DNA from: Nitrospinota bacterium
GTDB taxonomy: Bacteria; UBA8248
Direction: 5' to 3'
Assembly (NCBI GenBank): GCA_003506735.1
Contig: DNYS01000106.1
Location: 15,038 to 25,903 of the forward strand
DNA length: 10,866 nt
Below, piece by piece: positions 1-6,993 of this stretch. The notes under the pieces were generated by a model, which was given only the letters and a program-made list of their open reading frames with translations, was not told the DNA's origin and searched no databases. The stretch's first letter is position 1, and the number at the start of each line of letters is the position of its first letter. A program made the position numbers and the translations under genes.

Positions 1-71
1 TCGTCGTGGACGCCCGCGACTCCGCCGCGGGCTGGGGCGGAAAAACCAGGCAGGTCCGCGTCCCCCATTAA
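1..71 (+). CDS. C-terminal end of an unidentified protein (partial)
   Basis: Reading from base 3, an open frame gives 22 residues that begin VVDARDSAAGWGGKT and end VRVPH before TAA at 69-71. The other two forward frames also stay open until TAG or TAA nearby, so frame choice rests on the residues. This frame resembles the last beta-strands of an immunoglobulin-like or fibronectin-like C-terminal domain (pattern D-A-x-D-S-A-G-W). The start and the rest of the gene lie outside the window. I do not recognise the family, and the segment is too short to assign a function. Confidence 0.4.
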   Translation, partial: VVDARDSAAGWGGKTRQVRVPH

Positions 72-374
72 TTAGGTAGTAAACGATCACTCGCAAACTC
101 CCAAAATCCCCCGAAACCCTTCTCGGCAGGCGGGGCTTCCGTATCCGCCGGCGGAGCATCCGCTTGGCTCGTAAAACATACATCCGATCGATGAAATTCG
201 GGCAACCGGAAATGCGCGGAGGTTCGCGGCAGTGGGAGAATAGGCGATTCGGGGGGATGATTCCGTGGGTCGGGGCCGCGGCAAACGGGCGATGGGGAGA
301 TATGGAATCATTCTCCCATCTGGAACCATTCATGCAGTTCTATTTTATCTTCATGCGATGGCATGAATGACGCA
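72..374. other. Intergenic region without a convincing gene
   Basis: About 300 bases separate the upstream partial gene from the lipoprotein gene. Short open frames occur on both strands, but none has a Shine-Dalgarno site or recognisable protein character. The visible structure is a perfect 12-base GC-rich palindrome, TCCGCCGGCGGA, at 144-155, and a set of alternative inverted repeats at 327-369 listed separately. I see no clear promoter. Confidence 0.5.
327..369. repeat. Three-element alternative inverted repeat 3' of the lipoprotein gene
   Basis: CATTCATGC at 327-335 is exactly complementary to GCATGAATG at 361-369 (9 bp, 25-nt loop). A second copy of the left arm, TTCATGC at 350-356, also pairs with GCATGAA at 361-367 (7 bp, 4-nt loop GATG). 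The two hairpins are mutually exclusive because they share the right arm. The element lies 5 bases beyond the lipoprotein stop codon. On the minus strand it is followed by an A-rich stretch, not a U-run, so it is not a standard intrinsic terminator. It may still act as a 3'-end stabilising structure. Confidence 0.4.
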
Positions 375-833
375 TCATTTTTTCTTGCGCGATGCGGAGA
401 TGGCATCCATCATTTTCTTAACCGAATGGGTTTTGCCGGGCGCCCTCAGGCGAATTGGCCCGGCCAAGGCCAAGAAGCGCCGCTTGAATTCTTCCTGCAT
501 TTGAGGCACCCGCTCTGTATTCAGGCCGCACATTCCCCGCTTTCCCCTGAGCGTTGCCGGGTCATCGACCGCCAAGCCGTTTCCGGCCCGCTTTGCATAC
601 CAGACGAACCTGCCATCGGACCTGCCTGTCCCGAAGCGAAAGATGAACAAGCCTTCTTTTTTGTCCTCGTAGACGAGGGGCATGCCTATGGCGCGCCCCA
701 CCTCGGTAATCTTTGCATACAGAACCTTGTTGGGCGGCAATTTAGCGCTCGGGCCCATAGTGCTGCATGAGGAGAGAACGAGCGGGATCGCAATGATAAA
801 GAAAAGTGCAAGTACCTTTGACCTCATGCGCAT
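375..833 (-). CDS. Small outer-membrane-type lipoprotein, family unknown
   Basis: This encodes a 152-residue protein. It has a basic N-terminus (MRMRSK), a hydrophobic stretch and the lipobox LSSC, with the lipidated cysteine at residue 23. Serine follows the cysteine, so under the E. coli Lol rule (Asp at +2 retains in the inner membrane) it should go to the outer membrane. The mature part is about 130 residues, rich in Lys/Arg, with no domain I recognise, and ends in a basic tail (SASRKKK). The start chosen is the ATG at 833, preceded by GGAGG at 844-848 with a 10-nt gap. An in-frame start at 869 would add 12 residues with no better ribosome site. A second ATG two codons downstream is also possible. 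It stands alone between gene-free stretches. Its reality rests on the well-formed signal peptide; its function is unknown. Confidence 0.75.
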   Translation of the reverse strand: MRMRSKVLALFFIIAIPLVLSSCSTMGPSAKLPPNKVLYAKITEVGRAIGMPLVYEDKKEGLFIFRFGTGRSDGRFVWYAKRAGNGLAVDDPATLRGKRGMCGLNTERVPQMQEEFKRRFLALAGPIRLRAPGKTHSVKKMMDAISASRKKK

Positions 834-1404
834 GGCGCGCCATCCTCCGGGAGAAAAACCGAAACGCAATCGATTGGCGTGAGCCTGAACAATCCGGCAT
901 TTTTCATTTGGTTACTGAGTAGAGGCATTGTAGCCTCCATTGGCCGTTTCACGCTACGATTCTTTCCAGGCGATCGGCTCTTGTCCCCAACAACCCGCCT
1001 CCACTCCCGGGAGACAATCCGGTACAGGTGCATTTTACGCAATGGGCATTTCGCGGACAGGCGTCTCCCATGGACCGGCTTTCCTTCGCTGACACCCTCA
1101 TGCTCATGTGGGATAGACATGATCGGTCAGGACCGAGTCCCCGCGCTCCCGACCCCCACAAAAATGCCGGGTACTTTTTGGGGCGGATTTGGCATAATCT
1201 GGGGAAAAGTTTGGAAAATGCGGAACCGGGGATTTTAAGCTCAATGGCCCGACCGCTCCCGGCGTGTCCGCCGTTGGGGGGAGTCTAGGCTGGACCGGGT
1301 TCTCCATTGATATTTCACCCGAAATCCCATATGGATTCCCTCGGGGCGATCCAAGGGGCCGCCTCCGCCAACGAAATTTTGTTTTTTGAGGAGATATCTG
1401 GAAT
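834..1404. other. Long gene-free gap (about 570 bases)
   Basis: Open frames of 60-120 codons occur on both strands, but none combines a ribosome site with plausible protein composition, so I call none. The stretch contains a TACAAT hexamer on the minus strand near 935-940, inside a small GAGGC/GCCTC hairpin, without a matching -35 box. On the plus strand there is a CATAAT near 1193-1198, and further down the hisC promoter candidate and ribosome site. A small RNA or leader could be present, but I see no terminator that would define one. Confidence 0.45.
1307..1335 (+). promoter_or_regulatory. Candidate sigma-70 promoter of the aminotransferase gene
   Basis: TTGATA at 1307-1312 matches five of six bases of the -35 consensus. 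A 17-base spacer leads to TATGGA at 1330-1335, which keeps the first three bases of the -10 box but not the last T. The expected transcript start is near 1342, giving a leader of about 60 bases before the ATG at 1405. The ribosome site GAGGAG lies at 1388-1393. Confidence 0.33.
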
Positions 1405-2514
1405 ATGGCTTTTCGGGCGGAGCAGTTTCTCCGGCGCGGTATCGATTCGCTCCAGGCCTATGTTCCGGGCCGGGGGATTGATGAGGTAGCGAAAGAATAC
1501 GGCCTGAGCGATGTTTTCAAGCTTGCGAGCAACGAAAATGCTTGGGGACCCTCTCCCGCTGCTCTCCGGGCTATCCAGGGCGTTCTGGAGGGCCTTCACA
1601 GGTATCCCGACGGAGGGGCGAGTGTCCTGCGCGAGCGCCTGGCCCAAAAGATGGGGGTGGCGGAGGGCGAGATTTTCGCCGGAAACGGCGGGGACGACGT
1701 TCTGTCCGTGCTGGCCCGGACCTTCCTGAACGAGGGGGATGAGGTCATCATCCCCCGGCCGACTTTCAGCCCCTACGCCCACGTCAGCCGGGTGATGGGC
1801 GCCCGGATCGTGTTCAGCCCGCTGCGGGATTTCCGGATCGATCTCGAGGATGTGCTCTCTAGGGCGGGCGAACGGACGAAGCTGGTTTTTCTGTGCAGCC
1901 CGAATAATCCCACCGGGACGATTATCCCCGAAGCCGATCTATTGGCGTTCCTGGAAAATTTGCCCGAGGGGATTCTCGTCCTGCTCGATGAGGCCTATGG
2001 CGATTTCGTCGAGGACCCGGCCTGGCCGGACAGCCTGGCGCTCATCCACCGGTTTCCGCTCATCGTTTTACGCTCGTTTTCGAAAATTTACGGGCTCGCC
2101 GGGCTCCGGGTGGGGTTCGGGATCGGGGACAGTGGGCTGATCGGTTATATGGACCGGGTGCGGGAGCCGTTCAACGTGAACCAGCTGGCACAATCAGCGG
2201 CGGCGGCCGCCTTGGGGGATGATGAATTCCGCGCGCGTATCATCCGGGAGGTAGCCAGGGAGCGGAAGCGGTATACCGCCACTTTCGAGGAGATGGGCCT
2301 CGAATTTATCGAGAGCCAGGCGAATTTCGTGTTCGTCCGGATCGGCGACGGAGACGGCGCCACCGAGGCGCTCGCGAGAAGAGGGCTCATCGTTCGTCCC
2401 GGCGGCGCTTTCGGGTGTCCCGAATGGATCCGCGTCACCGTTGGGGTTCCGGAGGAAAACGCCCGGCTCATCGAGGCTCTGGCGCAAATTCTCCTCTCCG
2501 GCGGGGGGTCCTGA
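1405..2514 (+). CDS. hisC: Histidinol-phosphate aminotransferase (HisC-type, PLP fold type I)
   Basis: The 369-residue product is the usual length for HisC, which transfers an amino group from glutamate to imidazole-acetol phosphate in histidine synthesis. PLP-fold landmarks run in order: NENAWGPSP (43-51), the HRYPDG segment (65-70), the phosphate-binding GNGGDD (93-98), SPNNPTG (165-171) with Asn167, LDEAYGDF (194-201) with Asp195 and Tyr198, SFSKIYGLAGLRVGF (224-238) with Schiff-base Lys227 and Arg235, and WIRVTVG (341-347) with substrate-carboxylate Arg343. The ATG at 1405 follows GAGGAG (1388-1393) by 11 bases. No other his genes are nearby, and the gene is convergent with the HU gene. 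Standing alone, it could also serve tyrosine/phenylalanine transamination, a known overlap in this subgroup. The family call is firm; exact substrate preference is inferred. Confidence 0.9.
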   Translation: MAFRAEQFLRRGIDSLQAYVPGRGIDEVAKEYGLSDVFKLASNENAWGPSPAALRAIQGVLEGLHRYPDGGASVLRERLAQKMGVAEGEIFAGNGGDDVLSVLARTFLNEGDEVIIPRPTFSPYAHVSRVMGARIVFSPLRDFRIDLEDVLSRAGERTKLVFLCSPNNPTGTIIPEADLLAFLENLPEGILVLLDEAYGDFVEDPAWPDSLALIHRFPLIVLRSFSKIYGLAGLRVGFGIGDSGLIGYMDRVREPFNVNQLAQSAAAAALGDDEFRARIIREVARERKRYTATFEEMGLEFIESQANFVFVRIGDGDGATEALARRGLIVRPGGAFGCPEWIRVTVGVPEENARLIEALAQILLSGGGS

Positions 2515-2518
2515 GAGG

Positions 2519-2570
2519 GCGCCCTTCAGGCGCATAGATGGGGTTTTTCGTGCGGCAATCGCGCCGCTTT
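2519..2570 (+). terminator. Weak tandem-hairpin terminator candidate after hisC
   Basis: Two small GC stems follow the hisC stop codon. GCGCC/GGCGC with a 5-nt loop (2519-2533) is followed eleven bases later by TTTTT. GCGGC/GCCGC with a 6-nt loop (2552-2567) is followed directly by TTT. Both stems are only 5 bp, so efficiency is doubtful. The position between convergent hisC and HU supports a transcription-end role. Confidence 0.33.
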
Positions 2571-2589
2571 CTACCGGATGGCCCGTTGA

Positions 2590-2862
2590 TTATCTGACAG
2601 CTTCTTTCAGCGATTTTCCTGCGGAAAACTTTGGAACCTTTGTGGCTTTGATTTTTATCTCCGCGCCGGTCTGGGGGTTGCGTCCGATTCGGGCGGCCCT
2701 CTTAGAGATGGAGAAGGTTCCGAATCCCACGAGGGAAATTCGGTCGCCTTTTTTCAGCGTCTTGGTGATGTTGCTGAAGAGGGAGCTCAGGGCGCGGTTG
2801 GCGGCGGCTTTCGAAATCCCGGCATCGTTAGCAATTTTTCCGATCAGGTCAGACTTCTGCAT
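2590..2862 (-). CDS. hup: HU-family nucleoid DNA-binding protein
   Basis: At exactly 90 residues this is the canonical length of HU, the dimeric histone-like protein that bends DNA and compacts the nucleoid. The N-terminal helices ([18 protein letters not shown]) are followed by the family signature spanning residues 46-65, [20 protein letters not shown]. This includes the arm-tip Arg61-Asn62-Pro63, whose proline intercalates between base pairs. The C-terminus [15 protein letters not shown] matches the family closing helix. The ATG at 2862 is preceded by a G-rich ribosome site (GGGGGG, 2872-2877) at suitable spacing. A promoter with phased A-tracts lies upstream. Sequence alone cannot separate HU from IHF with certainty, but the N-terminus and arm look like HU. 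The gene is convergent with hisC. Confidence 0.96.
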   Translation of the reverse strand: MQKSDLIGKIANDAGISKAAANRALSSLFSNITKTLKKGDRISLVGFGTFSISKRAARIGRNPQTGAEIKIKATKVPKFSAGKSLKEAVR

Positions 2863-3334
2863 GAATAAAATCCCCCCGTGGCCGAAAGCCAGAAGAAGAA
2901 GACGATGTGGTGCTTATTGAATTATTCCAGACACTCGAATCTATCCCAGCCCTATTAGAACGTCAACAAGATTTGTTACTTTTTTTTGAGATTTTTTTTG
3001 AAAATTGTCTTGTGTCACATTCCGGGGCCGCCCGATCACGCGTGGCCCGGCCGCCGCCGGGAAGAAGTTTAATTTTGTTCAGAATCGAACAGCTCCCGCC
3101 ATCGCCCGGAGTCAATCCATCCAGCTGGCGCACTTCGGCGCCGGTTGAAAAAGGAATGGGTATCCTTTTGAATATAAAAAACAAGCAGCGGTTGGTGAGC
3201 GAAAATGGCACAGCCGCGGGCGGACAATCTTCAGGCTCGGACATGCCGATCCCGCCGCCGTCCGGTGAATCACATGGGTTCCAATGATTCAATGGATGCC
3301 GTTTATACCAGACCCCGGGGAAATGAAAAATCAT
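2863..3334. other. Gap between helicase and HU genes, mostly regulatory or empty
   Basis: The first 140 bases hold the HU leader, promoter and A-tracts. From about 3020 to 3334 there is no frame with a ribosome site and protein-like composition. GC-rich patches near 3022-3060 can form only short stems. No U-rich terminator follows the helicase stop codon on the minus strand. A CCCCGGGG palindrome lies near 3314-3321. Confidence 0.45.
2938..2999 (-). promoter_or_regulatory. HU promoter with upstream A-tracts (UP-element-like)
   Basis: On the minus strand TTGACG (2966-2961, five of six -35 bases) is separated by 17 bases from TAGATT (2943-2938, four of six -10 bases). This places the transcript start near 2931 and a leader of about 70 bases before the HU ATG. 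Upstream of the -35 box lie two perfect A8 tracts (2987-2980 and 2999-2992) with centres 12 bases apart, and further A/T-rich bases beyond. They sit at about -50 to -68, where the RNA polymerase alpha subunit contacts UP elements. Such tracts also bend DNA. Confidence 0.5.
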
Positions 3335-4879
3335 TTATCGCAGCGACAAACCTGTGCGGCGGGTCATTTTCCGCCTGCGGTTGTATCGCGCCACGGCTGG
3401 CTGGTTCTTGAGGGGCTTGGGATCTTGCTCGAGGTTGGTTTGGTGAACATCATCCGCCAAGCCGGGGAGGGAGACGCGGGGAATTGCCTTGCCGACGAAC
3501 CGCTCGATATTTTTGACGAGCATGATCTCACCGGGCGCCATGAGCGTGAAAGCGTATCCGATGAGTCCGGCCCTGGCGGTCCGGCCCGCCCGGTGAACGT
3601 AATCCTCGGGATACTCCGGGGCGTCGAAATTGATAACGTGTGAAATTTCCGTCACATCGATCCCCCTGGCGACGATGTCGGTCGCGACCAGGACCCTGTG
3701 GTCTCCATTCCGAAAACCGCTGAGGGCTTTTTCCCGCTGGTGCTGACTCCGGTCCGAATGGATGCGCGCGACGGAAATATCCGCCCGCTCCAGAGCGCTG
3801 CAAAGCTGGTCCACACCGGCCTTGGTCCGGGTGAAGATGAGTACGGATTTGGCAATTTCGGATTTGAGGATTTCAAGAACCGCCCTTGGCTTGTTCATCG
3901 CGCTGATCGGATATACGCCATGAAAAATCCCGACGGCTGGAGTCGATGGGGGAGATATGGAAATTTCCACGGGAGAGCGGAGCGCCTTCCTCGCGAGGTT
4001 CTGGATAGTAGGAGGAATCGTCGCCGAAAAAAGCATGGTCTGGCGGTTTTCGGGAAGGCGGTTGAGAATATCGTTGATTTCCTCGGCGAAGCCCATGTCG
4101 AGCATCCGGTCGGCTTCGTCCAGGATCAAGATTTCCAGATAGCGGAAATTCGCCGTTTTTCTTCTCATGTGGTCCAAAAGACGGCCCGGGGTGGCCACGA
4201 CAATATCCGCACCCGTAGTGAGGGCCTCGGTCTGGGGCTCATAATCGACGCCTCCGTATACGAGGGCGACGCGGGTCGTCAGGTATTTGCCAAGCTTTAC
4301 AAACTGTTCGGACACCTGGATGGCGAGCTCGCGGGTCGGCGTGAGCGCGAGCACCCGGGTTCCGCTGCCCCCCACCATTTTTTGGAGGGCCGGAAGGGCG
4401 AACGCCGCCGTTTTGCCGGTGCCCGTCTGTGCGCATCCGGTGAGATCGTGCCCCTCGAGCGCCAGCGGAATGGCCTCCATCTGTATGGGGGTGGGTTCCT
4501 GGTACCCGAAGTCGTTCACCCCGTGCAGCAACTGCGGGAGGAGATTCAGCGAGCGGAAACCCTCGGACATGATGGAATCGTCGAATTCCCCAATCGTCTT
4601 GATGGGAGGTAAATCCGCCGGATCGATGGGGGGAGGCACAGTTGCGGGAGGTGGCCTGAAATGGTCCTTCTGGCCGGGACGCCGCGAACCGGATCGGCTT
4701 ATTTTCCCGGAAGGGGATTTACTCCGATCGGAACTTCCCGCGCCGCTCTTTCCGCCGGAGGGCGGCCGGCGGCGTTTTTTTCGCCGGTTGGCGGATGACG
4801 CGGATTTTTTCTTCGGGCCTTCATCGGATGGGCGGGAGGGTTGGCTGCCCGAGGCGCCGGTATCGTGGGAGATGGTCAA
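3335..4879 (-). CDS. rhlE: DEAD-box ATP-dependent RNA helicase, RhlE type
   Basis: This enzyme unwinds RNA with ATP, typically in ribosome assembly and RNA turnover. With a start at 4879 it has 514 residues. All family motifs are present: Q motif FGYQEPTPIQ (124-133), Walker A AQTGTGKT (150-157), PTRELAIQ (181-188), TPGRLLD (230-236), DEAD (254-257), SAT (285-287), ARGID (404-408) and HRAGRTARAG (429-438). The post-core segment IERFVGKAIPRV resembles RhlE. An unusual Lys/Arg/Ser/Pro/Gly-rich, probably disordered segment (about residues 10-95) precedes the core. I chose TTG at 4879 because GAAGGA (4889-4894) lies 9 bases upstream; an in-frame TTG at 4918 has no ribosome site, and the first ATG would remove most of the N-terminal extension. 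It is divergent from the LLM oxidoreductase. Family call certain; subtype likely. Confidence 0.93.
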   Translation of the reverse strand: MTISHDTGASGSQPSRPSDEGPKKKSASSANRRKKRRRPPSGGKSGAGSSDRSKSPSGKISRSGSRRPGQKDHFRPPPATVPPPIDPADLPPIKTIGEFDDSIMSEGFRSLNLLPQLLHGVNDFGYQEPTPIQMEAIPLALEGHDLTGCAQTGTGKTAAFALPALQKMVGGSGTRVLALTPTRELAIQVSEQFVKLGKYLTTRVALVYGGVDYEPQTEALTTGADIVVATPGRLLDHMRRKTANFRYLEILILDEADRMLDMGFAEEINDILNRLPENRQTMLFSATIPPTIQNLARKALRSPVEISISPPSTPAVGIFHGVYPISAMNKPRAVLEILKSEIAKSVLIFTRTKAGVDQLCSALERADISVARIHSDRSQHQREKALSGFRNGDHRVLVATDIVARGIDVTEISHVINFDAPEYPEDYVHRAGRTARAGLIGYAFTLMAPGEIMLVKNIERFVGKAIPRVSLPGLADDVHQTNLEQDPKPLKNQPAVARYNRRRKMTRRTGLSLR

Positions 4880-5132
4880 AATGCGATATCCTTCGAAAAA
4901 CGGTTGGGGTGGAGACAAATGAGGAACTGGCTGAAAATGAAAGGCGGGTTGCCAGGGGATTCATAATGGGTGAATTGTGCCAGTATAGACTCAATATTCC
5001 TCACGCGGCTGTTTATAGGTGAGCCGGTCCGGTGTGTCAAGGCGAGAAAAATCATGGAGATATTTGCATTATGGGAGATTTGAGGATTTTCGGGGGCGCA
5101 ACGGACGCGCCCGGTGGACGGGAGGATACCCC

Positions 5133-6134
5133 GTGAGCCGGACCAGCATCGTCCTTTGGCGCCATGATCAGATCAAGACCGATGAATTGGTGCGTTTCGC
5201 CCGCGGCGCGGAGGATGCTGGGATGGATACGTTGTGGATTCCCGAAACCTGGGTTCGGGATGCCAGCGTCCAGCTGGCGATCTCGGCCTATTCGACGGAG
5301 AGAATCCGCATCGCATCGGGTATTTTCAACATTTATAGCCGAAGCCCCGGCCAACTCGCCCAGACCGCATCCGAACTGGACGTTCTATCGGGGGGAAGGT
5401 TCACCCTGGGCATTGGCGTGAGCGGCAGGGCAGTTATCGAAAATTGGCATTCCCAGTCCTTCGACCGCCCGCTGGTCCGCACCCGGGAAGTCATTTCCGT
5501 TCTCCGGCAGGCCTTCGAGGGAGCGCGGGTGAATTTCGCGGGCCAGATGGTGAAGATGGAGGGGTTCCGGCTTCGCCAACGGCCGGTTCAGAAAAAAATG
5601 CCCGTTTATCTGGCCGCCAACGGGCCGGCCAATACCCGGCTGGCGGGAGAGGTGGCCGACGGGTGGATTCCATTTCTCATTCCCTTTTCGAGGTTTGAAG
5701 AGGCCAATGCGATCCTGGAGGAGGGAGCCCGGAGAGGCCAAAGACCCGCGCCGGAGATCGATACCGCTCCGTTTGTCCTGTATTCCCCGAACGAGGACAC
5801 GGGCCGGGCCCGGGACCTTTTGAGGCCAATCATCGGTTTTTATGTGGGGGCGATGGGGGACTACTACCATGGCCAGCTTACCCGGTGGGGCTATGGGGAC
5901 GAGGCGGACCGGATTCGCGGCGCCTGGAAGGATGGCGGCCGGGAGGCCGCGGCCAGGGCGGTGCCGGACAATCTGGTGGACGATCTGGCGCTTTGCGGCC
6001 CCGTGGATCGGTGCCGGGAGGGGCTGGAGCGTCTTCGCCAGGCCGGGGTGACGCATCCCATCCTCCGGCTGCCGGACGAGATGGATGAAGCGGAAGTCCT
6101 CCAGGGCATCGCCACCATCCCCGCCCTCCAATAA
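5133..6134 (+). CDS. LLM-class (luciferase-like) flavin-dependent oxidoreductase
   Basis: The 333-residue product belongs to the bacterial luciferase-like superfamily of TIM-barrel oxidoreductases that use FMN or coenzyme F420. Visible landmarks are LWIPETWVRDA (34-44), the signature SPGQLAQTASELDVLSGGRF (71-90) followed by TLGIGVSG, and VYLAANGPANTRLAGEVADG (158-177), a cofactor-site motif of the F420-dependent branch. The C-terminus carries the family CGPVDRCREGLERLRQAGV pattern. The true start is GTG at 5133, seven bases after a strong GGGAGG (5120-5125). An ATG at 5019 in the same frame would add 38 residues with no family match. No promoter could be assigned with confidence in the 250-base divergent region shared with rhlE. 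Substrate is unknown, and F420 rather than FMN use is an inference. Confidence 0.93.
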   Translation: MSRTSIVLWRHDQIKTDELVRFARGAEDAGMDTLWIPETWVRDASVQLAISAYSTERIRIASGIFNIYSRSPGQLAQTASELDVLSGGRFTLGIGVSGRAVIENWHSQSFDRPLVRTREVISVLRQAFEGARVNFAGQMVKMEGFRLRQRPVQKKMPVYLAANGPANTRLAGEVADGWIPFLIPFSRFEEANAILEEGARRGQRPAPEIDTAPFVLYSPNEDTGRARDLLRPIIGFYVGAMGDYYHGQLTRWGYGDEADRIRGAWKDGGREAAARAVPDNLVDDLALCGPVDRCREGLERLRQAGVTHPILRLPDEMDEAEVLQGIATIPALQ

Positions 6135-6162
6135 AAACGCGCTCCCGGAGGCCGGGGGCGCG
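6129..6162 (-). terminator. Intrinsic terminator of the deiodinase-like gene
   Basis: On the minus strand an 11-bp stem (CGCGCCCCCGG / CCGGGAGCGCG, one wobble pair, 3-nt loop CCT; 6162-6138) is followed directly by TTTTTATTGG. This is a textbook Rho-independent terminator 24 bases after the deiodinase-like stop codon. The U-tract is encoded opposite the TAA stop codon of the convergent LLM gene. On the plus strand the same hairpin has no U-run behind it, so it should act mainly on the minus-strand transcript. Confidence 0.75.
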
Positions 6163-6185
6163 GGAATTGCGGGTCGGAGCCGGTA

Positions 6186-6878
6186 TTATATGTCGGTCGT
6201 GGCATGGCTGGTGAAGATGGTTTGCTCCATTTTCGGCATGTCCGCGAAGGCGGGATCGCCGTTGACCAACTCGGCCAGGTGTTGTTCCACGTACTCGGCA
6301 TCGGACCAAGTGGCCTTGTATTTCACCAGCCCATCCTTTCCGACCAGGTAAACGAAGTTCGGAAGATTCCCGAGCAATTCGTGGACCTTTTGGTCCATTT
6401 CATCCACCAGGATTGTGTTCTTCATCCCTTTTATCCGGGCCAGTTCTTTCGCGTATCCGAGCTTTTGCTCGTAATTTTCGTGATTCTGGATGTCCGGGAA
6501 GCCCCGCTCCCCGGCATGCGGTTCGCGCACGTAGATGTTGAACACCTTGACGTCGCGGTCCGCGTATTTCTCGGCCAATTCCTCGAAAAACGGCACCTGC
6601 CGCCGGTAGGGCGGTCAGGTGATTGCGCCGGTCGTCACAACGAGGTGTTTTTTGCCAAAATAATCGGACATCTTGTGCGAGGCGCCCTCCAGGTCCTTTA
6701 GCTCGATATCCGGAAAATTTTCGCCCGGAGGAAAAATCGACGAAAACCTTTCGTAGAACCCCTTGACGCGCTTGCTGTTGATCATTTTGATGGTTTTCCA
6801 GATGTTCAGATACTGCCAGGACCACATGCCCATCATGGGACCGGTCGGCTTTCGGATAAAATCATTTGCTGGCCGCAT
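6186..6878 (-). CDS. Deiodinase-like thioredoxin-fold selenoprotein (in-frame TGA = Sec88)
   Basis: Two open stretches lie in one frame, separated by a single TGA at 6617-6615. Read through, they give a 230-residue protein with one thioredoxin fold. It runs as PGENFPDIELKDLEG (51-65), the beta-strand HLVVTTGAIT, then TGA (residue 88) followed by PPYRRQVPFFEEL, KVFNIYVREPHAGE (111-124), ILVDEMDQKVHELLGNLPNF (156-175), and VYLVGKDGLVKY. Iodothyronine deiodinases have selenocysteine in GSCTUPPF and a following YIEEAH. Here the matching positions are GAIT-U-PPY and YVREPH (Glu119, His121). The usual Cys two residues before Sec is Ile. No signal peptide or clear membrane helix is visible, so it is probably cytoplasmic. 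The ATG at 6878 is chosen because GGAG (6887-6890) lies 8 bases upstream. Likely role: peroxiredoxin-like or reductive dehalogenation redox chemistry; substrate unknown. Alternatives are a base error in a Cys codon or a recent pseudogene. Confidence 0.85.
6591..6617 (-). promoter_or_regulatory. Candidate bacterial SECIS element directly after the Sec TGA
   Basis: Counting from the base after TGA (6614), a stem CGGC (nt 10-13) / GCCG (nt 21-24) closes a 7-nt loop GGCAGGU (nt 14-20). The loop begins with G and contains GGU at nt 18-20. Bacterial SECIS hairpins lie within the coding region just 3' of UGA and bind SelB through a G/GU in the apical loop. The E. coli fdhF element has GGU in its loop at nearly the same distance. 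The stem here is short, and a competing hairpin CCGCC/GGCGG (nt 1-5 with 11-15) exists. Confidence 0.62.
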
Positions 6879-6993
6879 CGTGTTCGCTCCATTTTTAAGC
6901 CGCGGGAAACAAGGCTGTTCGCTCTCGCATCGTTTCATATCAAAAAAAGAACAACTCCGAAACCGGGATATTTCCATAATCGGCAGGCATTTT

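Noticed and set aside
3073..3100. GTTCGATTC on the minus strand, which resembles a tRNA T-arm.
   Set aside because: The flanking bases do not form a 5-bp T-stem, and no acceptor or anticodon arm is present nearby.
3698..4612. A 304-codon plus-strand frame opposite the helicase.
   Set aside because: The minus-strand frame carries every DEAD-box motif in order; this frame has none and is a shadow.
4982..4987. A TATACT -10-like hexamer upstream of the helicase on the minus strand.
   Set aside because: No -35-like sequence occurs at 15-19 bases, so it is not reported as a promoter.
6186..6596. A separate short gene starting at the GTG at 6596.
   Set aside because: It would start mid-fold after the active site, lacks a ribosome site, and is in frame with the upstream half of a single thioredoxin-fold domain.
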